Shown piece by piece: positions 47,926-61,010 of a stretch of DNA of 64,000 nucleotides. Numbering within the stretch: the first letter of the stretch is position 1; the number at the start of each line of letters is the position of its first letter. The notes below the pieces were generated by a model that saw only the letters and a list, made by a program, of their open reading frames with translations, had not been told where the DNA came from and made no database searches. Origin of the DNA: Apoda limacodes (Eukaryota > Arthropoda > Insecta > Lepidoptera > Limacodidae); assembly GCA_946406115.1 (NCBI GenBank), contig OX291551.1:14632001-14696000 (forward strand). Reading direction: 5' to 3'. Position numbers and translations under genes: made by a program.

Positions 47926-49782
47926 TAATTTTGAATAACAAAAATGTAATTATTTTCTTTGTTCAAAATTTCGCTTTCAAATAAATATAGAGCTTTATGC
48001 GGGTCATAGCTCTCAATTTTTTTATAAAAATAAATATATACCTTGAAGTTATAACTAGATAATTACATAGTAAAGTGACGCGTGTTCATTTTCACCCAAG
48101 TTAAACAAAAAATAAATGATAATAGAATTTATGAATTTGAAACAGTAGCAATTTAAAACTAAAATGTATAGCTGATTTAAAAAATTAAAAAAAATCTATT
48201 TTTAAATAATTAAAATGTAACTCGAGTACTTCGATAACTTGTACTGAGTGCCAGAGTTCCATCGGTGAAAGGATCGAGAATAAAAGTCGTAATAATACTA
48301 CCAATGTTTCATCATGATGCAATAACCAAAAGCTAAGTACAAAAGTTTTAACGCGCATCTGCAAATGAACCTCAAATATAATCCAATATCCATGTGACCA
48401 AGTCGCGGCAAAATGCTAGTTTAAAGTATTATGTTTATATTTCAAGAAACAGAACTAGCCAAATTAAGACGAAGAATTGGTTGTGCCACTATTGTGGTAA
48501 TCATAGAATTAGAAAAATTATGCAATCGTTTCTACTTCTACACTAGTAATCAACGAATTTATGGATACTAGTGCAAATAAAAATTAATATAGTCAAAGAG
48601 CTTAAATATACATAATATATAAAAAATTTAATCATCTTAATATGAGCATCGGCAAATGTTTATGCGGCTTATTCGCAAAGGACCTAATTAGTATGCAGAT
48701 GTTTTCAATAAAAGAGCAAGTTCATGCTTTTAAGTCGAGTGCGTAAGAGCAATATTGCTACCAGTATTTTTAATGCTTACATCGACTCATAAAGGAATGG
48801 AAAATCCTAAGAAATATAAAATATTGGTCAAGTGTGTGTCGAAAACATGGAGCCATTTCATAGGAAAACTTATAGGTCGGCAACATGTGAGTAATGCCCC
48901 TGGTGTTGCAAGCGTCTATAGCTTACGCTGACCGCTTAGCATAGCTTGTTTGCCACCTTAATTGTAAAAAAACCATTTTTTTTGTCAAACTGATAAAAAG
49001 TACAAATAGTTGATTATTTGAATGAGTTGATTAGTTGTCTCTGTCTTGGCATTTTATGGGCAGAAGTTGTTTATAGTTACATTTTACTTACGTTTTGTTA
49101 AATCTAATATAGAATAAATAATAAAAATTCAACCGATAGTAGAAAAATAATAACATTTAACTATTTAAAATAGCTCTAAAATGGCTTATTGGAATGTTTT
49201 TTTTTTTATTTTAATTTTCCCGGTTATGTTTAAATATAGTGTGAATTGAATTTCAGTGGCGACAATCTTAGACTATAAGTTTTATTTGACAAAGTAGAGT
49301 TTTAGAACTCGATGTGACTGACTGTGTAATTAGAATTAAACGATTATTCATACATTAATCACAACATATGCCAATTTTCAACTGAAAATTAAATGTAAGC
49401 GAAATCAACAAATAAAATTAACTACAACTCGTGAAAATGACACTTTAGTAACTTTGTTGTAATTGTTGTCTTATTTGGTGTACGTCCTTACTGCAGGAGG
49501 TAAAAGGAGGCTTAGGCTGCAGTCGACCACGCTGGCCTAGTATGGGTTACCTGACGTTAACAAGCTAGTGGCCACTCGACTATCAGAGTTCGAGTTAAAG
49601 CTGCCTAAACTTGGCTTTAGGTTACGACTGCTATCATATGACAACAGCTATTATGAGCTATGTCAACTGTCAGCCCTGACAGTATCATTAGATATTATTT
49701 ATTAAAAGATATATAATACATAAAATGACAAAATGAACATATGTGAGTGAGAACATAGGTGATATTAAGTGGTTTATATAAT
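47926..49782. other. Non-coding stretch with repeat fragments
   Basis: It includes a LINE 3' end (48911-48974). A GC-richer segment at about 49490-49700 ('ggctgcagtcgaccacgctg') also looks repeat-derived. No gene is supported. Confidence 0.35.
48911..48974 (+). mobile_element. LINE 3' end fragment, copy 2
   Basis: 'cgctgaccgcttagcatagc', then 'ttgtttgccaccttaattgt' and 'aaaaaaacc'. The same terminus as at 25492, with a few changes. Confidence 0.55.
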
Positions 49783-50090
49783 ACTAGATTTTGCCAGTGG
49801 CTCCGTCCACCCTAAAGTCGGTTATCGGCGTCAATTAACTCCTTAAATTATATTAATGAAGTTTGCTATAGTAAGCTGTAGTTCGTTTAAGCTCGGTTAT
49901 AGTTATTCCCCAGGGAACTTTTAAATTTTTCGGAATAAAAAGCAGCCCATGTCTTATTTCAGGACCTAACCCATATGTGTGCCAAGTTTCGTCCCTATCC
50001 GTGAAGTAGGTTGAAGCGTGATTGGGTAACAACCATCCATCCAGACATGTATACTTTCACATTTATAATATAAGTAGGATAGGATAGTAG
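49783..50090 (+). repeat. Dispersed retroelement relic, near full-length copy
   Basis: It opens 'actagattttgccagtggct' and closes 'ttcacatttataatataagt'. Between are 'aagtcggttatcggcg', 'ccccagggaacttttaaatt' and 'tgccaagtttcgtccctatc'. It serves as reference for the decayed copies at 34868-35150 and 58175-58400. No ORF, so probably a non-autonomous or truncated element. Confidence 0.6.
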
Positions 50091-51120
50091 GATAATAAAA
50101 AAATCGCTCTGGCCACACACCCCATATTTAATTTGCAAAGGTTGTCATTTACAGTAAAAATAACCATGTGTGTTGTTAGTACGTAAGAGTTGCTAGGCTT
50201 ATGAAAGTATCTAAGAACAAAGTAAAGATGCTTTACAAAATATTAATCAGTCGTGTTATCTTACCGCAGTCTATAAATAAAGGCTTAAAGCTTGACTACC
50301 TCAATTCAACTTCATAGAAGTATGTAATTTATTGGCCTTTTAAAAGTACAAAACTAAGCAGTAAAACATTTGTTTTCATTAGTAGATACAAATCTAACTA
50401 ATAATGTAAATTATAAACCATCTGCGTAAATATACGTTATATTAGCTCCTAAGCCGATACTGCGTTTTTAATGTATCTTCATTTCACAAACAGATGTTTC
50501 TTTGTCCTAAACAGTGCTTGTTATGTAAAGAACTTTGTCCTTTTCAAAGTTCTTCTAAAAGTAGTCGTTAGCGAAAAGTAAAACAAAAAGAACAATTCGT
50601 TTCGGTTACAACAATGACACGCTACCCGAATACCAATCAAAGAATATTTCGGTCTGTATGTTTGTTTGTTTGTTCTTGGCTGTTGAAGTGTTAATGTGAA
50701 GTCTTAGCACGTATGAGAAATATGAATTATTGAACAGTAGAATCTAGGTGGACACTAAAGCGTGACATGTGAGGAATGTTTTGGTTCTTTTTGTGGGGGA
50801 TTTCGGTACTTAACAGGTAGGTATTACTTAATTTATTCTATAGTTTAATTTTCTTTTGTTATTATGATATCATCTATATTTATATAAATATAAACTAGCA
50901 TTTGTAATTCGACTTTAGTGAGAAAAGGGTTACTTGACTTTAGTTTTCTAAACCACAAAATACCTATTATGTTTGTCAAAAAAATCTTGTTTCAGTTTCA
51001 CTTACTTTTTACCTTTTTATATTAAAATAAAAATATTAATAAGAATAAACCAATTGAATCTTAATTAGATTCGGTTAAATTTACGTTTACTTTCCGTTAA
51101 CAATTTTACATGTTTGGTTA
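50091..51120. other. AT-rich non-coding stretch
   Basis: No ORF or repeat was recognised apart from a short (GTTT)n run at about 50660. Confidence 0.35.
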
Positions 51121-51350
51121 TTTTTAACTGACTTCAAAAAAGGAGGAGGCTCTCAATTCGTCGGAGACTTTTTTTTTATGTCGAGGTCGCCTGGACCGAT
51201 TTGAGAACCTATGTAACAGTTTATAACACACTTTGCTTGCATGAAACCAATTTCAAACTGTAATTCAGATCAGATTTTTGGAAATTAGTAATTACTTTTA
51301 CCTTTTTAGTGCATCTTTTCGAAGCCGGTTGTTTTTTTTGTCAAAAAGTT
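51121..51350 (-). mobile_element. Relative of the foldback element
   Basis: The right part ('aactgtaattcagatcagat', 'ttttggaaattagtaattac', 'cgaagccggttgttttt') is the inverse of 28500-28583. The left part starts 'gacttcaaaaaaggaggagg' and 'ctctcaattcgtcgg', which also appears degraded at about 27930-27955. Together they suggest one dispersed family with 'aaccg(g/a)cttc' type ends. Confidence 0.5.
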
Positions 51351-52659
51351 TTTTTAAAATTATCATAAGTGATTTCAAAGTAAAGCTTACCCATTAATTT
51401 AACATCATGCGACATATAGGTTAAGACTAGTTGCGCAACACATTGTGTTCTAGTTTAGAGTTATGTCGATAGATCTGGCACCGCCCTCGATATTTCTTCT
51501 AATTTAAGTCGTCTTTGACACGTGACAGATCGTGAACGCCTTCTTATTGATTGATTGCCTAAGTTTTATTTGTAATCTAAACAGCACGGCTCATTCACGG
51601 CCACAAATGATCAGATTTGACTGTTATAGTTACTGAGGAATGCAAAAGAAAAAATAAATTTAATTCTTTATAATATGTAATATTGTTGTTAATTACTTAT
51701 ATTCCTATTGACAATTATGTTTAGTAGTATATGAGGCTGCGATCCTCGGAACGTGAATCCGACACGATACGACCGTCCAAAATGTATCAATTTTAGCTGA
51801 AGTAGTAGTAACAAACAAACATTATTTGCTTTTAGCATTATACATATATTATAAAATGGTTATTATTGACATGTATGATATAACGCAGTGCGCCGTGGCG
51901 TTTATACTAAATTATTCAATAAAAAATAATAAAGTCAATAGCTATCCATTTCACTTTAATCGTTTAATCGTCGAGAATTTCTCCTGTCATGAAATCAGCT
52001 GGATTGTTGTTTTAATTAGGGGAAAAAGTCATAACTAAAGACAAAGTGCATAATAATGGTAAAATTAATGCTGAACGCAATATTAATGAACTGTTCTGAC
52101 TGTTGTATAGGACATGTAGTTAATGCATCAAGATGGCATTAATTTATGCAATTTCAGACTACATTGAATAGGTTATAAATTGTTAATCTCGACCTATCTT
52201 TTTTTTTTCAACGAACCGGTAACTTGACACTGTAGGAGGCCGCTTAAAAGGGAAACTCAGTAATGCCTTCACGGTAGTCACATCGTGTTTGTGTCACACT
52301 GAAGGCCTCGGTCGGTCGTACAGTCGCGTTGGGCGTGCTCGACACTTTTTTATCGATACATTGATTGGCGCAACACTAGTTACTTTTAATTGGCGCTAGA
52401 GTTGTCGGACAGCTAATGAGGACTGTAAAAAGTTTTTAATGACTTTATTGTGTTACCGGGCTTATGAAATTGAACCAACAATATTCTTTCAATGCACGTA
52501 TTTGTATCGAAAAGCTTATAACAGCAAATGTAAAATGTTAAATGCTTAATTTACTTTCATTTACATTTTATTTGAATGATTGTTTATTCGCTCCTCTCTA
52601 TTCCATCGTAAATTTTCTTACAAAATGTTTGATTTTGTATGCTAAAAGTTATTTTTAAA
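51351..52659. other. Non-coding stretch
   Basis: A GC-richer patch at 52250-52420 contains 'ttatcgatac', close to a TATCGATA (DRE-like) promoter motif, but no exon is visible next to it. The 70-codon ORF at 51826-52038 has no domain. Confidence 0.3.
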
Positions 52660-52965
52660 TATAAAAGAAGAAACTGTCTGACTGACTGATTCAATAACAT
52701 ATATTAACGCACAGCCCAAACCGCTGGGATTTGAAATTTAAAATTTGGCATGAGAGTTCCTTGAGGTAAGAATATATCTCCTAAGGGGTAAAACGAGAGT
52801 TGGAAGTTTAGCTTCAAAATCCATCGATTTTTGTTGTAACGTTTTTAAAATCATTCTTTGGGGGGCAAAATATGAGAATCTCGACTTTTTTTTAAGTAAA
52901 CCCAAAGTTTTCTTTTTTCCAAAAGTCCACGCGGACTAAGTCTTGGTGGGAAAATGCTAGTAATA
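52660..52965 (-). repeat. Dispersed retroelement relic
   Basis: 'gaagaaactgtctgactgac', 'cagcccaaaccgctgggatt', 'aaatttggcatgagagttcc', then 'aaaagtccacgcggactaag' and 'gggaaaatgctagta' form a recognisable minus-strand copy of a common lepidopteran repeat (compare 47455 and 60713). No coding capacity. Confidence 0.6.
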
Positions 52966-53241
52966 ATATAAAATACAAATTTTGTATTCTTTCCAAAACT
53001 GTAACTGTGTGCTTATGGTAATGATTATCATTGAAGATATGTATAAAGATATAAAGAATTATAACAAAAGTATTTAACATGTATTGATCTATACGAGGCG
53101 AGTAAAATTATTTCGTTAACTTCGTTACTGTGCCGTTGAATATATCTTAAAAATGTACCGTTTTGAAATTGTTAGCTTCTTCAGTAGAAAATTTTAAATA
53201 CAACACATTACTTACTGTATAAAATCCAAAAAAAATTTACA

Positions 53242-53357
53242 GTGCAACAAACTTTTTTAAACTGTGTCAAAAATCAAAACTACTGTCGCCATATTAAAAT
53301 ACTATGAACTTATATGACACTGGCGACCATACACCGGGTCAGAAAAGTTTGTTGCAC
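53242..53357. mobile_element. Short inverted-repeat element (MITE-like), copy 3
   Basis: It opens 'gtgcaacaaacttttttaaa' and closes 'tcagaaaagtttgttgcac'. The core 'gtcaaaaatcaaaactactg' and 'tcgccatatt' matches copy 1 in the same orientation. The clearest ends of the three copies give the terminus as GTGCAACAAACTTTT. Confidence 0.7.
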
Positions 53358-53951
53358 CATAACCAAAATTGTTTTGAACAACATCGGTTCATACATTTTC
53401 AGATATTCGCAATAAGTCTTATTAATAAGAATTCAACGTAACCCTAACTTATTGCGTGTCAGATCCACTTCGTCAGATTGGTCGCTTTTTGTATGTACCT
53501 AGTAATATTGACATCTTAAGTCACATCAAAAGACCTCCTGGAAACACAGAAACTGCGGTAAAAGTTAGTTAACAATAAAGTTACTTTTTTATGGACTAAC
53601 TCTGTGAACCCTGTCGAATGCGAGGTGGGTCTATTGTAACTATAAAAATAAAGGACTTTGTATTACAATTTTGATTAAAGCAACTTTGTAAATTAACTTT
53701 ACTCTGGGGTGGAAAAACAATTTCGGAGAACATTTGTGGCGCAACAGCAATTGTAGAGTATTATTTCGAATGAACTTTGCGGTGTATCGGGCTTTTAGAA
53801 CTTGCGGTCGCAAAACTCGCGATCCGTGGGATAAGTTACAAGCGCTGGCGGCGAACGCAAATTTCGTCTGATTATTGATTAGAGAATACACTTTATCTAT
53901 GTTTTTTTTTATTGTATGTAATGTGTTTAGTTTTGTATGCAATAATGCGAT

Positions 53952-54134
53952 ATGTTGAAGTCCATTCTCAGAAAGGTCAAGATCAAGAGTATCCTAAACC
54001 GACGAACGGATGTGAAAGCCTTGATGCGGGTGAATGAAGTAAAAGAAGTGTGCTCGACTGGTGGCAAGTTGAAGAAAGTATTTGATCTCTGCTTTTGTCT
54101 TCAAGAAACTGGCGTTATGTATTTTGGTGATTAA
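53952..54134 (+). pseudogene. Possible LINE ORF tail
   Basis: The frame gives ..LNRRTDVKALMRVNEVKEV.. and ends ..ETGVMYFGD before a stop. The middle part resembles a C-terminal motif seen in lepidopteran LINE repeats (..MRVEEAKEVCxDRxKWxxVVSAYP..), but the WxxVV part is lost. A LINE 3' terminus follows at 54311-54396, which may belong to the same insertion. The match is from memory and weak. A 100-codon minus ORF just upstream (53640-53942) has no recognised domain. Confidence 0.35.
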
Positions 54135-54310
54135 AAAAATTCTATACAAGCAAATTTATGTATAACATTTTTATTCGTAGTGCCGTCATAATCGCAGCTC
54201 GTCTGTAATAGACAATACGATATCTATGACAAATAGCTAGCATGGTCCAAAGTAGGAAGGGTCTTGTCAGGAGGGTTAAAAGGAGAGTCTTGCTCGACCC
54301 AGTGGAGGTT

Positions 54311-54396
54311 ACCGTTATATAAGCGCCCATAAGCTAACCGCTTATCATCAGGCGGACCGTAAGCTTGTTTGCCACCTTAGTGGTATAAAAAAATAT
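54311..54396 (+). mobile_element. LINE 3' end fragment, copy 3
   Basis: 'accgttatataagcgcccat', 'aagctaaccgcttatcatca', 'ggcggaccgtaagcttgttt', 'gccaccttag', then 'gtataaaaaaata'. This is the longest and best-matching copy of this LINE terminus in the window. Confidence 0.65.
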
Positions 54397-57300
54397 ATAT
54401 ATAGCGATCCCGAAAAGCATTGAGACTTAATATATATTATTTAACAAATCACAAGTTAGCATTTACAGCAGCAATAAAAAACTGAAATAAAAAATAAATA
54501 AATATTATCATGACGCTTATCTCCAAAGGGGTGGTCAGAGATGTAACGAACGAATGTCCCTAACATCCACGTTTCGCCGATAAACGATGATGATTAGTTT
54601 GAATCTAAAAGTGCAAGTACCTCATGTATTTCTCAGAGTTAGCCTCTATTTTAATATATTTATCGCGTAGTAGTAGTCTCTTCGTGCAGGGCTTGCAAAC
54701 AAAAGAGAAAGAACTAAATTGTAGCCCAGCTTTTCTTCTGTAACATGTACCAACCACGTCATTTATATTTGCGGTATTATTCTTTCAAAGTGGAAGGTTG
54801 TTGCAACGCTATTTCAATGTTGAATCACTTTAAACAGTTACTAGTTTAAAAATTTATTGAGTGAGGAACAAGGTTATTTTAAATTGTATGGTAAGCCTTT
54901 CTAAATGACTGTTAAAAGTAATCTGTGTTTGATATTTTAAGCGGAAATACTTTATGCTGTTAATTTTTCTCTTTAATATAATTTCTTGAAAAAATAAACA
55001 CATGAATAGTATATTATAAATATAATGATCTTGTATACTTTTTCATGTATAAGAATTTAAAATGGTGACAACTTTAACCTTTTTTTTCTGTCTAGGTTCA
55101 GTTAAGTACCTACATGATAAGCTGATTTAATCTTTTATAGGGTTTTAACAATTATTTTGCTAGGAACGTGATTACAGATTAAAACAATAAAAAAAATGAA
55201 TCCAATAGGGTTACCACCTTGTAACCTTAGTTAATTCATTAGACCGTGTTCCTAACGGCAAAAGGTGGTATAGCCGAACTGCGTACGTACGTGAGAATGA
55301 TAATCAAGCAGAAAAATCATTGTAAGCAAAACTGTACCTTTATATACGGCACTGAAAATACTTCCGCACATGTAACGGTCTTTGGAATAGCAACTGGAAT
55401 CCTAATAAAGGTGTAGAAAGAGATTTAAGACGAAATCATTGGAGCTACAGACATATCTTACACTACTAATCTTGACAACCCTAGCAGTCTCTTCTATCAG
55501 ATATATCAATACTGAAAATAGTCCTTATGCCTTTGAGTTAAAGTTCAGGTTAGAAATACCAAAAGTAATGCCAGATTTACAATTAAGTTTGCCTTAGTTC
55601 GTATTTGACTCGAATTTAGTGCCTTCCTTAGAAACAACAGAAATAAACACGTTAGATTTGTAAGCGCCATTTTAGCATACAAATTTATAATTTTACTATT
55701 ATCAAGATTTAACACTCGTTTCAACATGGGTAATGGTCAATGGCTTTATTTCCCACAATGCTCGGGAATAACCTTTGTTAAAATTTAAGTTACTACATAA
55801 TGAATCCTATTTATTGGCCAAGGGAAGTGTTGGGTTAAGTTTAGTAAATAACTTTCTCAAGCTAATAGGCAAAAAATAAATTTATTTAATATAAAATTTA
55901 ATTTAGGAAACTAAACACTTAGAGTCACTCATATTTAAACTTACCTACTTACCAATTTTCATGATTTTAATGACGAAAATAAACTTAAGTTTATTCCTAA
56001 TTATATGCTAAGGGACAATTTGTCTAAAACTGTGAAATACCTCATTAATACAACTAAACTGCCAAATACCTATTTTCATAAATTCAAGTCTGAAAAAAAA
56101 AACAATTTTTTACGAACTTGCAACTACATTTAACTATTTTGGGGTATAAATTTTGCAAAATCCTTTCTTTAGTGGATCCGTATGTTATAAAAGGAACCTA
56201 TGTTTAAAATTTCATATTTCTAGCTTCAGGTTTTGACTTGGAGTTGACAAACTAGTCATAAATTTTAGGTCAAGGTAAATCTCACTTTATTAAATTTTGT
56301 CCTATTGACTTGTAATCATCATAAAGAAAAAGACTTACTTTTCATGAATTATATAATAAGATACCATAACGACACATCTTTGAAGGTTAGATATATTACT
56401 ATTGTCAACTACTGAGGTAAAAAAATAACACTTATTGCATGTGATATGGAGTAAGTCTATCAATAGACATTCATCGAGCACAGACCAGACAGACCTTCGA
56501 TATTATTACCGCTATATCTAAGACCTAAAGCGATGCTAAGTATTCTAACCAAGTTTCAAATTTAAAAAAAAAACGTCACATTATAATATTTTATGATAAA
56601 CTTTCAGAATTCATGAAAGTCAGGTATATAACACCAATATTCTAACCTTTAATGTCTTCATTTAAGCACGCATTCATATGATAGGTGACATAAAAGGGGC
56701 ATTTCTTCAAGTTGCATTTAGCACGTACAGTATGCCAGTGCATGCCCAGACCGACGAGCTCAGAACACGCACCAATTAGCGCACTCGTCGCCGCCAGATA
56801 CGACGTCATAAATCCAACAAACCGTTAGGTTAGGGCTTTAAAAGCGAGGTTGGAGCAATACTTATAGCGGTTTAAGATGTACTTTGGAAATACTATCAGC
56901 ATTATATAATTCAACACACTATGATAGAACTATAATTGTCTTGAATTTGTAAATAACAACACTTTTTTAAAGTTATTTCTTTTATACAGAGTTTTCAACT
57001 CCGAAAGCTGATTTGTAAGTTTTTATTGGTGGAGATGCCTATTATAAGCCACACGTCGTTGGCTGTTTATAAAGTAAATTAACGGTGATTTACAAATATG
57101 AATAGACAATAGAGCTGACAAGGCTGGTGATGGTTTGCGTAGGATATGAAGTAACTGTAGAAGTAGTGGTGATATTTAAAATTGATATCAGTTTTTTTAC
57201 GTATCGCGTGTTATTGTAAGTTTTTAATAAAATATAAAAAAAAACGCACAGGACTAGGTATCAAATTAAATCTACTCGCATATAAACAATAATACTTTGT

Positions 57301-58174
57301 TAGTAACTGTCGCTTTTATGAGTTACTAATACTATAGAATAAACTGTAAAAACACTTATAGAATTTGTGTTGCCGCGTCTTTTGCTTTAATAGCATCTAT
57401 TAAATTTATAAACTTTTAAGGTACTTCTTAAAAATATAAATAAAGAATAATAGTTTTTAGTCAATAGAATGCAAGTGTTTCGCCAAACAAAAAATAAACA
57501 CAAAGTATTTATCTGCTATCGCACTTTATGGGACCCGACCCAAAACAGACTCCTGCTGCTTTTGGAATCTTCGGTAAACGACATCCAAGTTATAAGATTG
57601 AAACGCTTGCCGAAGTTAGATAATTATCGTGACATCTTCACCCTCTTCATTATTATTAATTTAAGTTTAAGGTCACCTGTTTCCAATAACGTATTCATGA
57701 GTTACTGTGACTTTGCCGTTTAATAACTATTCGTACATAAAAGTACTTATATTTTTGCCAAATCGAAAATATCTAGATAATTTTTTTAAGTTATTCTTAA
57801 TATATTTTATTAAATAAAAAGAACGATAAAAATTATAAACAAATTAAAATAAACTAAATGACAGTTCATTGGTATCATTTTCTTAGAAATGGTGTTCGTG
57901 AATGGTACCATGGTAATCTTACGTATGTATGTTTCTACTGTTACTCAAGCCAAGTAAGTTCATAATTTTATTAAAAGTACATGATAAGGTCAGTCCCTAA
58001 TGTAATGGTTGGTTATGTACATAAATTAATTAACCGGGACGTAGTATACATCACCCATCTTGTGTGTGAATGTTTAAGTTCAAACGAGTAGTTATATGAA
58101 TGTATAGAATAGAGCCAATATGCGTCGTTGCCCTTTTTACTGCAAAATTAATATAATATACCTGTTTGTTTTTG
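54397..58174. other. Long AT-rich non-coding stretch
   Basis: No gene is supported. ORFs at 55545-55727 (minus) and 57469-57723 (plus, 84 codons) have no recognisable domain. A GC-richer patch at about 56740-56830 ('accgacgagctcagaacacg', 'gcactcgtcgccgccagata') is unexplained. Confidence 0.35.
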
Positions 58175-58400
58175 CTTAGCGTCGCTGCGGAGAGTATATG
58201 GGTACTTTTTATTATGGAAAACTCAAAAGTTTCCTATAGGAATAACTATAAATAAATTCCACGCACGAACTATAGCTACAGTATTATCTTGCTATAGCAC
58301 ACTTTCTAGTTTCGGCAATCAATGACCTGGCGCTAAAATCCCACGCCGATAACCGAAATTTAGCGCGGGCAGAGCCGTCGGCAAAAGCTACTTCATTAAA
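58175..58400 (-). repeat. Dispersed retroelement relic, minus orientation
   Basis: On the minus strand: 'agcttttgccgacggctctg', 'cccgcgctaaatttcggtta', then 'gtttcggcaatcaatgacc'-region text and 'cctataggaaacttttgagt'. It matches 49783-50090 in order. Confidence 0.6.
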
Positions 58401-60712
58401 AGGATCACAAGTTATATCACTTTTAGACCATGATGAATAATAATAACGTATTGACAGAAACAGGTTTCGTTATCGATTAAAAGTGTTAATAAAAATCACA
58501 CGCATAAGACGACACGGCGACGAATGGTGCCAAGTATCAAGTTACACGAATTAAATTTATTTCAGTCAAGTCACATAGATTCTGTAGTCTGTGTGTTTAC
58601 TTTATGGAGAATGTTAAGTAAATTTTAGATATAAATACACTTAACACAAGTGTTCTACTCCAAGACATATACGTTTTTAAGTGTGTGTATTTTTACGCTA
58701 TGAAAACTGAACCGATTTACCTGTAATCTGAAATAGATATAGCTTAGACCCTGACTTAGCTCAATTTGTATGTAAAAGTTGGCGCAGGAACTATTATAAC
58801 CGAAACTTGTAGCTTAATGGCAAACTTCTTAACTAACTTTTATATATTTTAAAAATCCTCACGCCTATAACTGAATTTAGCGTGGTTGAAGCCGTGAAAA
58901 CTAGTTTGTATTTGAACATTTTTCTAATGCAAATTGCTGTTCAAAACACCACCCCACGTTGATAGCCGAGCAAGGGTTAGATACTGCCTATCGAAATTAA
59001 AAATTCAATTTTACTCAAAAAACTTTGCTGTCCAAATTGTGCAAATTAAAAAGTAAGTACTCACGAAAACTATCTTGCATATTAATCTGTTTCGTTGTAG
59101 CATTTTTAATTCAAATTTCCCATATTTGTACAGGCACCACAAAGCCACGACGACCTGTATCATAAATCAATCGTGAACAAAAGTAATTAAAACCAACAAT
59201 AAGCCCCAAACTTTAAACTGCACTTTGAACAATAAAACACGATATTTTTGGGTGGAAAATCGTGTAATAACTTTCACTACCGATTACGATTTAATATCCA
59301 CGGGTGCTTATTGTACACAACATTTTGAATGCATTATAATGCAATAAGTTCCTTTGGTATGCAATACATTAAAAGGGTAGATTTTTGGGTATCTTCTACA
59401 ATTTTGTTTTACCCACCTTCTTTTAATTAACTATTAACAATTTTTAAACAGGTATAAAAAAAAACTTTAAAGTGCGGTCCACATTCGCAGCCCAAAAGGC
59501 CGCGAAAGCCGCGAAGGGCCATTGTGGATGTTTTCGTGGTTTGACGTTCGCGCTCATCATCGTCGGTTTTTGAATGCTTATACTATATAATGAAATTAAA
59601 CAAGGATTATGACAATATATTGGTTTTTAAATGTTTGAAGACAGGTTTTTTCCTTTGTGCTCCCAAAATACTCACAAAATAATTTACAATTTACTTTTAC
59701 ATAATACTTTCAAAATACCTATTTTTAATTTTTTTATTGCCATAGGTGTAGGAATTAATGTATAATACGGACATAAGAGAGCTCACTGATAATGTGTTAA
59801 AAAAGTTCTGTAACGCAATTCAAGCTCGGCACTACGTTATTTGCTCCCGTATATTCCACGTTTTCTAAAGGGACCTCCCGTAATGGCGGAGCCGATTTTA
59901 TGATCATACTAATTGGCAATACCAAATAAACGTGGAAATATGAAAGCATTAAAGACCCGTTCACTTGTAATTTGAAATGGATTTCGCGACATTCACTGTG
60001 TCCAAACACAATAAGAAAATTTCAAATGTTGGTTCATGTGCCTAACCAACAACTATTTTTTTCTAATTTCGTTAAATTTACATACATATAATTAAATCTG
60101 AAATAAATGTATGCATGATATGTACAAATTACACAAAACATTAGTAAACAAGTATGTAACTGTATTTAAATTTTTTACCCACATTTCCTAGTACCAACAC
60201 TACCAACTCTACTTTACACAGCGTTTTTTTGACTCGTTTAACGTCTTTGAAAAAACACAAAGACTTACAATTCAAACATACAGCAGCGATTTAATATAGT
60301 ATCATTATAGGTTGAAACTTGACCGAGGAATGAATGTTAAATTATCGTTACAAGCATATTTATAGACTTTCTTTAACATTGTAAAGGTGGTGGCGGTAAA
60401 AGATGGCCATTTAATGTTGCCATCGCTTGTTTTCAAATACCCTATTAATTAACGTTTTAGTATCAGATTTAAAATACTGCGTTTATTTATAAATTGTTAC
60501 ATTAATTTTTGAATTTTATTACATTATTTAGTAGCGTAAATTTTTAAACAAAAAATGCGTTGTAGACTCCTACTGTACCTAAATTATTGTAAGTTTCATC
60601 AATTATAATGCCTATTCTAAACAAATATCAAAAAATACGAGTACAAACGCAGGTAATAATGCAGGTCTAGTTAAAGTTTAATTTTACACAAGTTTGTTTT
60701 TATTTTCAATTA
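58401..60712. other. AT-rich non-coding stretch
   Basis: Nothing coding is supported; the 70-codon minus ORF at 59797-60009 has no domain. A short GC-rich patch at 59470-59550 ('aaggccgcgaaagccgcgaa') resembles repeat sequence. A fragment of the 'cgcctataactgaatttagc' type lies at about 58860. Confidence 0.35.
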
Positions 60713-61010
60713 CTAGCTGTGCCCGCAGCTTCGCCTGCATTTAAGGACCTCTGAAAAGTCCCTATAGTTCAGGAGTGACTTTCCGACTGTTGTTTTGAAT
60801 ACTTTACCGACATTTGTTATTGAGGTAATCGTTTCTGAGTTGGACAGGATTTTTTGAAATTGTATCACCTGCGACCCATCCGAATACCTCGTGAGATATA
60901 GGTACCGGGCGACCGCGACAGACCATTTGCCCAACCCTTCTCTAGACACACTAGTTTGGGCTGTGCGTTATGATATATCAGTCAGTCTGTCAATCTGTTT
61001 GTTGTTTTGT
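60713..61010 (+). repeat. Dispersed repeat, 'agctgtgcccgcagcttcgc' type
   Basis: It opens 'actagctgtgcccgcagctt', has 'aagtccctatagttcaggag' in the middle and closes 'gggctgtgcgttatgatata', 'tcagtcagtctgtcaatctg'. This is a hallmark lepidopteran dispersed element. ORFs on both strands across it are artefacts. Confidence 0.65.

Noticed and set aside
53640..53942. A 100-codon minus-strand ORF as a gene
   Set aside because: No domain, no signal peptide and no splice context; the length is not surprising by chance in 64 kb.
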